In this document: in pieces, positions 1 through 8,601 of the stretch
How positions within the stretch are numbered: the stretch's first letter is position 1
How the letters are laid out: every line of letters begins with the position of its first letter
Origin: Prostheceraeus crozeri
Lineage: Eukaryota > Platyhelminthes > Polycladida > Euryleptidae
NCBI GenBank assembly: GCA_907163375.1
Contig: CAJQUW010016993.1
Coordinates: forward strand, 43,522-107,521
Length of the DNA: 64,000 nucleotides
Direction: 5' to 3'
Program-made: the position numbers and the translations under genes
Notes under the pieces: generated by a model
What the model was told of the DNA's origin: nothing
What the model saw: the letters and a program-made list of their open reading frames with translations, nothing else
Databases searched by the model: none

Positions 1-164
1 GCAGAAGTATATTTTCTCTTGAATTACCCACTACCGGATACGAGGAGCATACCCTACGGAACTTCACTTTACTTCCACTTCTATGATGTCTGCTCCACAT
101 CGCCTCCTTTATCACTCTACTTTTGTAATTGCTCTCTTTATCAGTAATTTTCTTTCAGTTCCAC

Positions 165-365
165 TTAAGCTGATGGGCTTCGTTCACGACATGATTGCAT
201 ATTTCTGAATGTGTATGTATCAAATGTTTTTGTATTTCTCTTCTTCTCTTCTACTCTTTCCTTCATAGATCTACTTGACTCTCGGGCACATTTCCAGTTA
301 CATTTGCCACACTCAAGTTCATAAAACACTCCATTTTGCTTAGCTTGCTCAGCTCTTTTCTTCAT
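165..365 (-). pseudogene. GIY-YIG endonuclease remnant of the Penelope-like element
   Basis: The minus-strand reading has a GVFYELECGKC stretch followed by ESSRSMKERVEEKKRN. This follows the family pattern G(I/V)xYxxxCxxC...E(T/S)xRSxxxRxxEH. The central tyrosine of the usual YIG is not evident. Penelope-like elements carry this nuclease downstream of the reverse transcriptase, which matches its place here. An almost identical copy lies at 40638-40838. Confidence 0.6.
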
Positions 366-764
366 TAGCTCTTGCTACAAACTTCGAAAAAGTTTATAGT
401 CTGCTGTTAGGTAGAATTTCATTAAAATGCCCTTGATTAATTCGTATAGGCGCACATGGCAGAATGCAATCAGGTTTTGGTCTGTCTTGTGTTTCTTTCT
501 TGCTTACGTGTTCTTCAATTGTAAAAATTCTATCGCTTCAGCTTCTAAGAAGTCGCTGTAGATGAAGATCTCATGAAGATCTTGTAGCTCTTTGTCAAGA
601 TTTTACTGGGAGCAAATACTTCTGTCTCTCTTGCCTAAGGTTGACACAGCACCGTCAAAAGTCGACTTTGGATGCCACGAAATTCTGTTCAAGGTTGTGT
701 GAGCATCTTTCCGATAAATACTGAAGTTCACATCGTTTGCTGCTCTGTTTATTTTTATATCGAG

Positions 765-1468
765 CAGGGATGTGGAGTCGGAGTCCCGGAGTACTATCAT
801 TTTTGCTGGAGTCGGAGTCCCGGAGTCCTATGACATGATAGGACTCCGGCTTATATCTAGACCCGTAATATAATACAAGCAAATTATTTATCCTCGTGCA
901 TAGCTGTCACTGTCTTGATGTCAACTTTCTCTGTCAAGCAAACGTACAGAGATAGCAGTGCATGCAAAGCTTGTAATAGTTGAGGGAATGAACCGTGATA
1001 GTGAAAAGAGGATTGTCTTTTCACTCGGTGATGTAATAGAGAAGACAAGCCTTCCTAGCCTCGATCACACCTACGCACCAAAGGTCACATCAGAGACAAA
1101 AATGAAATACTAGCTTGTGTGAGTTAGTTTGTTCACGTTAATCGTGTGTGATGGCTCCTCCAAAGCACATATTAAAATCGAAAGTGTACTCATATTTCCT
1201 GCCTGGTAGAGACTGGAGAAAACCGTGTGGAGCACACATCAACAAGATGGGAGGAGCACAGTCGTATGCATCCAACATAAAGTGACATTTGATAAACTTT
1301 CATCGAAAATGATTGATAACTGATGCAGGAATGATCACTGAAGATAGGTTCAGATAAGCCTTTAATGATCTATGATGTAGGCTACCAGTTGTTTAAAAAA
1401 AACTTGACTATATATACTTGCCACCCGGAGTCGGAGTTCTATCAAAATGATTGGACTCGGCATCCCTG
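765..1468. mobile_element. Non-autonomous hAT element inside the Penelope-like element, copy 1
   Basis: The element begins CAGGGATG and ends CATCCCTG. It is flanked by the 8-bp direct repeat ATATCGAG (757-764 and 1469-1476), the target duplication length typical of hAT transposons. Its subterminal parts repeat GGAGTCGGAGTCC. Around 1160-1290 the plus strand reads like a broken BED zinc finger: two cysteines, then SNIK and HLxxxH, as in the N-terminus of hAT transposases. At 704 bp it is far too short to encode a transposase. The insertion splits the Penelope reading and predates the segmental duplication, since copy 2 has it too. Confidence 0.75.
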
Positions 1469-1476
1469 ATATCGAG

Positions 1477-1740
1477 GAAAGCAAGTGATCCATTTGTCTC
1501 ACGCTGTTGTGTGAATTTGATGCAGGGTCTTCAAGAATTCAAAGTGTCAATGAAATTCTCTAATTCTTTTTCACTTTGTTTCCAATGAATAAGTGTTTCA
1601 TCAACATAACGCAGATACACCACTGGCCAATTTATTGATCTTGCCTCCATCTTCTCTTTTGCTTTCTTTTCAAAATATAACAAGAATGTTGCCAAGGGAA
1701 CAGCTTAAACTGCTATCCATTGCAACCCCTTCTTGTTGAT
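1477..1740 (-). pseudogene. Penelope-type reverse transcriptase remnant
   Basis: On the minus strand this reads YLRYVDETLIHW, followed by an ExELExFIDTLNS-like stretch and a FLDI block next to the hAT insertion. This matches the catalytic (Y-V-D-D type) region and following block of Penelope reverse transcriptases. The conserved second aspartate of YVDD is E here. The copy is old and does not read as an intact gene. Confidence 0.6.
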
Positions 1741-1906
1741 GATATAGTTATTTGCCTTACTGGAAATAGCAGTATGTTAAACAGAATTCCATTAAAGTAT
1801 TTATTTCAACAATATTGAATTCTGTTCGCTCAGATACTGACTGAGTCGTCTTCTTTGAGACACTTTTGAATCGCCGTGATGGATTCATCGAGAGAGATGG
1901 AAGAGA

Positions 1907-1942
1907 TGACGGTAGAGTTCTGATCTGGTAACTCTACCGTCA
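1907..1942. repeat. Perfect 13-bp hairpin
   Basis: Arms TGACGGTAGAGTT (1907-1919) and AACTCTACCGTCA (1930-1942) are exact reverse complements around a 10-base loop. The hairpin lies in the 5' part of the Penelope-like element and is unchanged in copy 2 near 42380-42415. Function unknown. Confidence 0.6.
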
Positions 1943-2312
1943 GTTACCGCTGTCATCAATATTTCGTGCATTTCATTACGAAGTCGTTTTCAAGGGTCCG
2001 AATGAAAGCAGAATGATGAAGGAGGCGATGTGGAGCAGACATCATAGAAGTTGAAATAAAGTGAAGTTCAGTCTGAGCAATGCGTGTGATGATGTGATGT
2101 GAGATATCTAGATAAGAGAGTGACATAGCTTTTGAACATGAGGTCTACAGATAACTTTGAAAATTATACCTTCCATTTTTATCCGTGATCATGCTGTCCG
2201 TTGGCCAGCGAAATATATTGACGTAAATAACAATAAAATTAATACCTAAACATTGTGGCCCGTTTATTAATTAATAATATTTTTTTCTATTATAAATTTT
2301 TGATAAATATTG

Positions 2313-2485
2313 CTAAATATTTATTTTAATAATTATGCGCTTTTTCAAAAACATGCTTATACTTTTATAGCCTTCGTTTAAATGCTTTTTTAAATGACTC
2401 AGTGACTGAGTCCCATCAAGTCCGAGTCTGGCAAAATCCTTGTCAACAATGGGATGTTCCGATATATCAATGCAATACACGATTG
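2313..2485 (-). CDS. Candidate terminal exon, unidentified host gene, copy 1
   Basis: On the minus strand a CCACAG acceptor at about 2486 precedes an open stretch that includes DISEHPIVDKDFARLGLDG and SLSHLKKHLNEGYKS and ends at a stop near 2313. The protein reading is identical in copy 2 (42787-42959) even though nearby non-coding bases differ. No family recognised. It lies downstream of the exon at 3219-3380 and could belong to the same gene, but the phases do not join directly, so another exon would be needed. Confidence 0.35.
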
Positions 2486-2489
2486 CTGT

Positions 2490-3218
2490 GGAGTCCAAAC
2501 TTAAATAGATATGAAAGATTTAGATAAGTACTATTTTGAGTACTGTTTTGAGAAGACTGAATTTTAGCATTACTTACAGACAGCTTGTATAATGACTTTC
2601 AAAGAAGCGCAACGACTTTCAATGTGAAGACATCATTTAGAGATATATATGATTCTATTTCTCATTTAATCTGTTATACTACTGACGTCGAAAAGTTTGC
2701 CTTAATTTGAATAACACGTAAAACTGTTTGTGCTGAGGTCGGTGCAGATACGGTTGACTCAAGGGTGTCATTTTTAAATAAATCTATACATTCTTTCACT
2801 GGCCAAATGTGTCAGCTGCCGGCTTTCTATGTACATCCACCTACCAATAGTTTGTGCATAGAACGCAAACACGAACTAGCTATTTGCATTCGTGTTTGCA
2901 AGTTCAAATTTTTGAACCCGAGCTCTGAGAACAAGATTTGAAATATTTTATTAATTGTAGATATCTGGAGGTCGGATGACGATTTATCGGCATCTGATTT
3001 ACTGATTCTCTACATTAGGGTCTTACTGATTCTCTACATTGATGACGGCAAATAAGCCAGAAACGTTTGTAGTTCCCGTAATGATTTAAGTAAGATTTTG
3101 TCCTCACCTCTTTTTTACATCATTACTATAAGTAGGAAATCTTCTAAGTTTGCAATTTCGACTTCATGATTTAGAATGATGCGGTATAAAAATTTTCACA
3201 AATATCTTGACAACTTAC
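2490..3218. other. Intronic or intergenic AT-rich DNA
   Basis: No supported gene. Near 3000-3050 the phrase CTGATTCTCTACATT occurs twice in tandem in copy 1 and only once in copy 2, a small repeat-length difference between the duplicates. Confidence 0.4.
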
Positions 3219-3380
3219 CTCAAACCGAACAGGTTCTGGGTTTATCAGGCCATTTGGGGAATAAGCCACTTCCAGCTCGACCTTCATCCTGAGAGGTATT
3301 TGCTGATTGATGAAAGCGATACGATCGGCCAAAAGAACTTCATGTGGCGGTCTCTCACTGACGATAGGATATACCTGAAA
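3219..3380 (-). CDS. Internal exon of unidentified host gene, copy 1
   Basis: On the minus strand the exon sits between a good acceptor (TCTCTACAG) and a consensus donor (GAG|GTAAGT). It is exactly 54 codons, phase 0 at both ends. It begins FQVYPIVSERPPHEVLLADR and ends near NPEPVRFE. It pairs in phase with the upstream exon at 31931-32341, whose donor is also phase 0, so the Polinton lies in the intron between them. I do not recognise the family. Copy 2 has the same exon with the same splice sites at 43684-43845. Confidence 0.55.
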
Positions 3381-3728
3381 CTGTAGAGAAGCATTTGTAA
3401 GCATTATGGCAATGATTTGATGAAATGTTCTATTCCATTGCTGCTTTATTTCAATTGCATTTAAGTGACAGCAATGAATGCAGTGTTCATTTAGCAAATT
3501 TACTGCGCTGCACTTGACTGCTGCATTTAAGTAACCCACTAGTGCCTAATAGTGTGAATAATATATTTCTGCGAGTATGGGTCGAGATAATACCATTTTA
3601 GCATTAATTAGTATTAATCAGTATTAACTACCACATCAACAACAAACACACATCAGGAATTGCAGAGTCTCTTGTCATTTTACCCAATAATCCCGACCTA
3701 TGTTCGCAAGAATATTTTATTTCAACCG

Positions 3729-3734
3729 TTTACT
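3729..3734. repeat. Polinton target-site duplication, left
   Basis: TTTACT here and at 28739-28744 flank the Polinton. The empty copy of the locus has a single TTTACT at 44194-44199. Six bases is the duplication size typical of Polintons. Confidence 0.95.
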
Positions 3735-3990
3735 AGTAGCCAGTTCTAGCCCCCGTTTGCCCAATTTGCACTAAAGTACATGACCTTGCTCCATTCATCG
3801 GAGCACACGCCCACGCATCAGTAGCGAAGAAGACAGGAAACAGAGCACACGCCCACGCATCAGAGCACGCATCGGCGCACTTGGGGGTTGAGCACGGAGC
3901 ACCAATCGGAGCACGCGGCGCCGAGCACGTGTGATGAGTCACCGCACGGTATATAAGGAAAGACGCTGTCAGAGAAATTCATTCTCATCC
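3735..3990. repeat. Polinton left terminal inverted repeat
   Basis: About 256 bp, near-identical to the reverse complement of 28442-28738. It contains two GCGTGGGCG sites (minus strand, 3808-3816 and 3850-3858), a CCAAT-containing GAGCAC block and an inward TATA box. It has one copy of the 42-bp unit that is doubled at the right end. Confidence 0.95.
3896..3956 (+). promoter_or_regulatory. Inward promoter in left terminal repeat
   Basis: The upstream block at 3896-3914 reads GGAGCACCAATCGGAGCAC. A TATATAA box lies at 3950-3956, 36 bases before the first ATG (3992). The mirror copy in the right repeat drives the opposite end gene. The same upstream block recurs at 11498-11515. Confidence 0.7.
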
Positions 3991-3991
3991 T

Positions 3992-4411
3992 ATGCCGACA
4001 ACAGCAACGTTACGCTCTCTGGCTGCGACACGTCATCCCAAAGAGGAGATATCCTATACACCTTATTCATCGAAAGACTTTATTGTGGAACGAGACTGTA
4101 ATACACTGTATATTATTCCGACAAAGGAGAAGAGTGTGTCGTTAGAGAAGATTATTGCAGAGCTTCGTATTCAGTTGCTGAATGTAATACTGTATGGACC
4201 ACGCTTCTTGTTTGATATTCGAACATCTGCAAAGTTCCCCAAAGGTGCACTGGACGTGTCCTATCGCTATTTGAACATTGGTGACGATTGGGACGTGGAA
4301 GAACTGATCGATTCGTTGCAGAAGAAGTTACGTTCTCAACTGGAGTGTCATTATTTTGGAGGAATCTTGTGTATGCAGATTGACATTGGGTTTGGTTCAT
4401 TGTTTACGTAA
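3992..4411 (+). CDS. Polinton end gene 1, unknown, 139 aa
   Basis: First gene inside the left end, directly under the terminal-repeat TATA box. I see no known domain. It is predicted mixed alpha/beta with several hydrophobic strands, for example FIVERDCNTLYIIP near residue 30 and GGILCMQIDIGFG near the C-terminus. The 134-residue product at 8016 has a loosely similar layout (an early LYIIP or LIIYP strand, then LEK, and a late GxxCxxxxxF strand), so the two may be distant paralogues; that is only a by-eye impression. Its position suggests an early gene. It is followed after 24 bases by the zinc-finger gene. Confidence 0.7.
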   Translation: MPTTATLRSLAATRHPKEEISYTPYSSKDFIVERDCNTLYIIPTKEKSVSLEKIIAELRIQLLNVILYGPRFLFDIRTSAKFPKGALDVSYRYLNIGDDWDVEELIDSLQKKLRSQLECHYFGGILCMQIDIGFGSLFT

Positions 4412-4435
4412 GATACATGATTCAACCACGATATA

Positions 4436-5350
4436 ATGGAGCCACCAACAAGGAAGAGGCGAACCACAGTCCGTCCCCGCCCTCAACCCTATTATGAGTG
4501 CGAGTTTTGCAATAAACGCTTCCGACTGTTTTCACAATGCATCCGCCATGGACGCAAGGAGATAGGGAAGGAGTATTGCGATCGTTGTGGGAAATGGTGG
4601 ACTACCAATCATCAGTGCTCACTGGATAGAGGTTATTGGGGCGACAAGGAGAGTGAGTTCACCTGCCTGCTTTGCAAACAAGACTATAATATGGAAGCTT
4701 ACCATAAACATCCATGTGTGGGTCGGTGCAGGTACTGTGATGAGAAGATTCAGGAGGAGGAGAACGAATGGAATGAACATTTATGTCCCTATTTGAGCAT
4801 GTATATGCCCACCGAACCCTTGGACCCGAATCGCCCAGTGGAGCCGGAGAGTACGAATTCATATCTGTACGACTTGTCAAAAGTGAAGTTGGCACGCTGT
4901 CCCTGGTGTCATAACATGTACCAAGCATTTTTCTTATGGGAGCACGTTTGCAAAAAACATAAGGAGGTGTGTGGATGGAATCCGTCGTGGAGCAAGACGA
5001 ATGAGGCATGCGACAACTTTGTCTATATGTGTGTCTGTGGTGAGATGCTGCACCGTGACGTGGAGGAAGAGAAGGTCCGTCAATTTATCTCGCTGCATAA
5101 GGAGCATATGGGCAAGAAAATATGGAAAAATCAGCGCGAAAAGTTGAAACGGATATATGAGAGTCAACCGAATCCGCCCAAGGAAGTGAATAGTGTCCCC
5201 CAAGCCTCGCTTCGACCAGAGAATAGAAATCGGGACCCACGCAAATATTCATTTGACTTTAGTAAGAAACGAGGGAGACCTCTGAAACCCATTGTTTTTA
5301 AGAACCAATTGAATTGGTTCACGTATAATGTAGATTTGGATGATGAATAA
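4436..5350 (+). CDS. Polinton zinc-finger protein, 304 aa
   Basis: The protein is rich in paired cysteines and histidines. The N-terminal half (about residues 20-125) has CEFC, CDRCGKWW, CLLC, CRYC and a NEHLCPY box. This half matches the start of the polymerase-side protein at 27438-28436 box for box, including a 17-base identical DNA run at the EHLCPY site, so it is a duplicated module. The C-terminal half (about 160-240) has CPWC...H...H then YMCVCGEML and a late histidine. It resembles the zinc domain of the 9115 protein. A basic, proline-bearing tail follows. Likely a nucleic-acid or protein-binding factor. AATAAA overlaps the stop. Confidence 0.75.
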   Translation: MEPPTRKRRTTVRPRPQPYYECEFCNKRFRLFSQCIRHGRKEIGKEYCDRCGKWWTTNHQCSLDRGYWGDKESEFTCLLCKQDYNMEAYHKHPCVGRCRYCDEKIQEEENEWNEHLCPYLSMYMPTEPLDPNRPVEPESTNSYLYDLSKVKLARCPWCHNMYQAFFLWEHVCKKHKEVCGWNPSWSKTNEACDNFVYMCVCGEMLHRDVEEEKVRQFISLHKEHMGKKIWKNQREKLKRIYESQPNPPKEVNSVPQASLRPENRNRDPRKYSFDFSKKRGRPLKPIVFKNQLNWFTYNVDLDDE

Positions 5351-5412
5351 ATGTAGTGATCAATCTCCTATTGTTGTGACTAAGTTATGATTGGGAAGCG
5401 TAAACATTAATC

Positions 5413-5694
5413 ATGACACGCCGTAAACGACGCCAGAGAGGAGGAACTGTAAGACATGTGAAACGGTATATAAAATCTCAACTGCATCGTAGAGGGCGTG
5501 AAGCTTTTCAGAGACATAAAGGCGAATTGATTCGACGTCATTTGGGCAATACGTTGTTGCCAGCAGCGTGGCGACCACGTTATAAATCCAATAATCAAAT
5601 GATAAAGGAAGAATGGCAACGGTTGAAACACGATCTAAATAGGAACAAGTTGGGAAAGTTAAAGACGTTAGGGAAACTATTAATGAAGAACTAA
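5413..5694 (+). CDS. Polinton small basic protein, 93 aa
   Basis: The protein starts with MTRRKRRQRGG and is rich in Arg and Lys throughout, with a helical second half (EEWQRLKHDLNRNK). There is no known domain, but the charge and size fit a DNA-condensing virion core protein. It lies 60 bases after the zinc-finger gene and 30 before the pX-like gene, so probably one transcript. The start context is TAATCATG, shared with several other genes of the element. Confidence 0.6.
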   Translation: MTRRKRRQRGGTVRHVKRYIKSQLHRRGREAFQRHKGELIRRHLGNTLLPAAWRPRYKSNNQMIKEEWQRLKHDLNRNKLGKLKTLGKLLMKN

Positions 5695-5723
5695 GTAGGG
5701 ACATCTAGCCTATCACGGTAATC

Positions 5724-5996
5724 ATGCAACGTGGAGGTATTTATCGCGGAAGCTGCCGTCAGAAAGGGGGCATTTACCGTGGAAGTCGAAGACAAAAAGG
5801 TGGAATCTACCGCGGGAGTCGTAAACAAAGAGGAGGCATCCTCCCATTTTTACTCCCCCTCGTCCCTGCACTTATTGCCGCAGGGAAAGCTGCAGCGTTG
5901 GGAGCAGCGGGTGCAGCCGGTGCCGCAGGCGTAAGTGCTTTAGCGAATAAAATATCAGGAGGAGGAAAACGTCGAAGGAGACGTCATCATCGCTAA
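5724..5996 (+). CDS. Adenovirus pX-like core protein, 90 aa
   Basis: The protein has three tandem RGGIYRGS-type repeats (about residues 3-35), then RGGILPFLLPLVPALIAAG, an Ala/Gly-rich helix and a KRRRRRHH tail. The RGGILPxLxPLxxA segment resembles the C-terminal half of adenovirus core protein X, and pX-like proteins are known in Polinton/adintovirus relatives. The repeated GG bonds are the kind of site adenain-type proteases cleave, so it may be processed by the element's own protease. Role inferred: DNA packing or membrane interaction in the virion. Confidence 0.65.
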   Translation: MQRGGIYRGSCRQKGGIYRGSRRQKGGIYRGSRKQRGGILPFLLPLVPALIAAGKAAALGAAGAAGAAGVSALANKISGGGKRRRRRHHR

Positions 5997-6029
5997 ACCA
6001 ATCATGTTGTACACCACCCTAGGGACGGG

Positions 6030-6037
6030 TATATAAG
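6030..6037 (+). promoter_or_regulatory. TATA box of the exonuclease gene
   Basis: TATATAAG lies 31 bases before the ATG at 6069, right for a short leader. This gene therefore has its own promoter, separate from the end-gene block upstream. Confidence 0.6.
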
Positions 6038-6068
6038 TCGAGACACACAAGACGAGATTCATTTCACG

Positions 6069-7070
6069 ATGCGTCGGATTCAGCATTTGGGCGAGCTCAT
6101 GCAAGGTTCTTATACCATTACATTTGATCATCCTAAAGTACAACAATGGTGGGTGGAGCAGAAGAAGCCGGTGCGCAATTTCATCGTATTTGATACGGAA
6201 GGAGATCCCATGCAGGAAGTCGCTGCCATTTGGTGTCATTATACGCCCAGAGACGATAAACCGACTGGATATGTGACCATTACATCGCGCTTCCATGACT
6301 TTATCAAACATGAGTCATCGGGGTGTGATGTTTTTGCGACTCAATTTATTCATGGTCTCAACCCACGTGTGATTGGGAAATGTGGTGCAGAAGAGAATGT
6401 GATTATTCACCGTTTTAATTTCTGGGTCCATGAAATGACACGCGAGTATGGAGACGCGGAACTGATTGTAGGGAATGGATTATCGGAGATGGAAAGAGCT
6501 TGGTTGAAAAGCATAAAACTCTTGGAAAAAGTGACCATGGATAGTATTTCTCTCCCCGAATGGTCTCAACGCATTGACTCTCATTGGAATATTTTCACCT
6601 CATGTATGCGGGATAGTGAAGTGTATAGACTTGGTTACAAGGAACATATGCGTCGCGGATGTCACTGGATGAATCATTCCCAGTATGAAGGGAAAGAAGC
6701 GTACCGTCGAGCCCTGTTACATTTACGCCGAGGGAAAGCACTCACAGAAACGCAAGCTGCCAAGGTACAGTATGGGTACCACTGTGCACTGTCAGATGTG
6801 GTTGAGATTCTTCTTCATTATTGCTTTGAACTACACTATCGACTTTATGTGCATACACTGTATTTAAATTATGATTCCTGTGAAGCTGCATGGGCCTGGA
6901 CCAAGGTTGATCCCATCACTGTGATGCATGAATCAACCACGGTGGACAATGGACAACTCCACAAGTCTTATATTGTTCATTATTGTAACTTAAGTGACTA
7001 TGCCGAACATCGTACCTTGTGCAAGAATAATGCATGTTGTGAAATAACTCAAGAAAGTGCATCTCTATAA
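6069..7070 (+). CDS. DEDDh-type 3'-5' exonuclease-like protein, 333 aa
   Basis: Exonuclease motif I is visible as IVFDTEGD (D42, E44). A likely motif II is IVGNGLSEMERAWL, where an E stands at the usual D position. Motif III is YHCALSDV (H238, A240, D243), the HxAxxD signature of DEDDh nucleases such as RNase T and the DNA polymerase III epsilon fold. No polymerase domain is attached. A stand-alone exonuclease is not part of the usual Polinton core, and the polymerase at 24251 has its own exonuclease domain. It may serve end processing, host nucleic-acid degradation or immune evasion. AATAAA overlaps the stop (7069-7074). Confidence 0.65.
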   Translation: MRRIQHLGELMQGSYTITFDHPKVQQWWVEQKKPVRNFIVFDTEGDPMQEVAAIWCHYTPRDDKPTGYVTITSRFHDFIKHESSGCDVFATQFIHGLNPRVIGKCGAEENVIIHRFNFWVHEMTREYGDAELIVGNGLSEMERAWLKSIKLLEKVTMDSISLPEWSQRIDSHWNIFTSCMRDSEVYRLGYKEHMRRGCHWMNHSQYEGKEAYRRALLHLRRGKALTETQAAKVQYGYHCALSDVVEILLHYCFELHYRLYVHTLYLNYDSCEAAWAWTKVDPITVMHESTTVDNGQLHKSYIVHYCNLSDYAEHRTLCKNNACCEITQESASL

Positions 7071-7080
7071 TAAAATGTTA

Positions 7081-7345
7081 TTCCAATGACCTGTTATTTT
7101 TGATGATCATTGACTTGGGAATACTCTCAATTGTATGAATCATTTTCAACATTAAAATAATGCTAACGTGTAAAATTTTATGATCGATTTCCAATCTTAA
7201 ATTCAATCTTTAACATTCATTTTAACTTCTATCATGATATGTCCTATAACCCAGTTCACCCTTGAATAAAATAGTCATAGCTTACCATGTATGTTTATTG
7301 AATACATGTATCAAAATATGAAGTAGAAGAAGAAAGATACACAAG
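7081..7345. terminator. Convergent 3' region between two Polinton genes
   Basis: AT-rich and without a supported gene. It holds the 3' ends of the plus-strand exonuclease gene (AATAAA at 7069-7074) and the minus-strand gene ending at 7346 (AATAAA read on minus at 7294-7299). Confidence 0.5.
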
Positions 7346-7804
7346 TTAAAACACCCAATCGTCAACAAAGTCTACGTCGTCCCAAAATGCAACCGCTTCA
7401 TCCAAGTTTTGCAATTCAGTTCTAACGTTATACCGACTACTCAAATTAGTCAGTGGACGGCGAAATGGATGACGATTAAGATCCAGTTCGGGATAGCCAG
7501 CTGCATTCGGTGGGGTATTCTCCTTCTCAGCTGTCAAATAGTCCTCCACCTGACCATCGCTCATACTCGGTGGTCCGAGATCGTTGAAACTAGACGTAGA
7601 AAGTTCAGGGGTTGGTGGGATGTGAAACGGTCCTTCGAAGGTGGGTGGTGTTGGCGGGAGGGAATATGGTCCGTCCAGATCGGGAAAGGAGCCCCAGTGG
7701 GATGGGAGATCCGTAGGAAAATCGTCATCACTGATCGAAGGTAATGGGCTGGCTGGCGATAAAGGTAGTGTGCTTGGTCTTGGTAGTCGGCTGAGATCAA
7801 CCAT
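7346..7804 (-). CDS. Polinton proline-rich acidic protein, 152 aa
   Basis: Low-complexity, probably disordered protein with many Pro, Ser and Asp. It has PPTPP and IPPTPE motifs and ends in an acidic/aromatic tail, FWDDVDFVDDWVF. Such tails are typical of transcription activation domains, so a regulatory role is plausible but inferred. A TATA-like TATAAAG lies about 50 bases upstream (minus, 7853-7860). It is divergent from the gene at 8016 and shares a 210-bp control region with it. No known family. Confidence 0.6.
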   Translation of the reverse strand: MVDLSRLPRPSTLPLSPASPLPSISDDDFPTDLPSHWGSFPDLDGPYSLPPTPPTFEGPFHIPPTPELSTSSFNDLGPPSMSDGQVEDYLTAEKENTPPNAAGYPELDLNRHPFRRPLTNLSSRYNVRTELQNLDEAVAFWDDVDFVDDWVF

Positions 7805-8015
7805 CTTCTTGTATGTTCACGAGTGTTATGAAGGCGGAACATTTTCGACTTGGCTTTATAGTGTTGCAAATGCCCCATCCCCTGCTCCGAGCATTAGACG
7901 TGCCCTATTCCATGCTCAGAGCACAGAACAGAGCATTGGGTGTGCCCCATTCTATATCGGAGCACCTATCGATTGGAAAACTAGGTAAAAATAGAGAAAC
8001 GATCAAGACACATAC
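7805..8015. promoter_or_regulatory. Divergent promoter region with GAGCA motifs
   Basis: Between two divergently read genes. It carries repeated GAGCA/GAGCAC words and GGAGCACCTATCGATTGG at about 7954-7975, similar to the GAGCAC-CCAAT block of the terminal repeats. The TATA for the minus gene is at about 7853-7860. Confidence 0.5.
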
Positions 8016-8420
8016 ATGATGGAAGACTTTCACGTGTACACCTATCCAAATCAGCTCATTATTTACCCGAAAACGACATGTCAACCGCACGCGATGTTGG
8101 AGAAAGTGATTCCCTATGTGAAGGAGAAGATCAAAGTGAAGCCTGAATGTGAACTCTCCATGGATACATTCACGATTTATGAATACAAAAGAAATGGTTC
8201 TCCACCATTGATGGGTGCCAGTGAACGGTATTATGAAAGTGACGTCGAAGAAATGGATGACTATTTAGCCTCACTAAAGAACGTATGGGACTATGAATTT
8301 ATGGACAGTGATAACAAAGAGATTCTTGGTGTCTATTGTATAACGTTTAATTTTGAATATTTCTCTGTTGGATGGACATCAGAAGAAGAAGAATATGTAA
8401 GCGTGACTAAGTATGAATAA
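8016..8420 (+). CDS. Polinton protein, unknown, 134 aa
   Basis: Acidic protein with no recognised domain. Strand-like LIIYP near residue 14 and GVYCITFNFEYF near the end enclose a helical acidic middle (DVEEMDDYLASL). It may be a distant relative of the 139-residue end gene. It is read away from the divergent control region; AATAAA overlaps the stop (8416-8421). Confidence 0.6.
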   Translation: MMEDFHVYTYPNQLIIYPKTTCQPHAMLEKVIPYVKEKIKVKPECELSMDTFTIYEYKRNGSPPLMGASERYYESDVEEMDDYLASLKNVWDYEFMDSDNKEILGVYCITFNFEYFSVGWTSEEEEYVSVTKYE

Positions 8421-8561
8421 AGAATGTCGTTGTATGAATCATGTTGCTTTTCCATATTATAAGCATTCTGCTATTGGGGTTGATAGATTTGGAAAAACAT
8501 GCTACTGGTACTCCTTTTTCTTCTGAGAGAGATTGTACGCATACTCACCGCGATGAGTGAC

Positions 8562-8569
8562 TATTTAAG
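8562..8569 (+). promoter_or_regulatory. TATA-like box
   Basis: TATTTAAG lies 33 bases before the ATG of a short arginine-rich frame at 8602 and 116 bases before the ATG at 8685. The spacing favours 8602 as the first start on this transcript. Confidence 0.45.
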
Positions 8570-8601
8570 TTATGGATCCTCACGCTCTCTCAAATAAGAT
8601 C

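Larger units (their letters stand above)
1..2225 (-). mobile_element. Penelope-like retroelement, decayed, copy 1
   Basis: Read on the minus strand, this stretch holds a Penelope-type reverse transcriptase segment (about 1477-1740), a linker and a GIY-YIG-like endonuclease segment (165-365), the domain order known for Penelope-like elements. It is old and non-functional. A hAT element sits inside it. Bases about 60-115 recur inverted at about 2017-2070, which fits the inverted terminal repeats these elements often have. The element continues left of the window. The second copy at about 40270-42700 shows that side. Family call is firm; exact ends are not. Confidence 0.7.

Noticed and set aside
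3733-3942. Open frame across the left terminal repeat, matching one at 28426-28755 (DAWACALFPVFFAT units)
   Set aside because: It is the translation of the inverted repeat and its 42-bp units, runs against the inward promoters and crosses the element edge.
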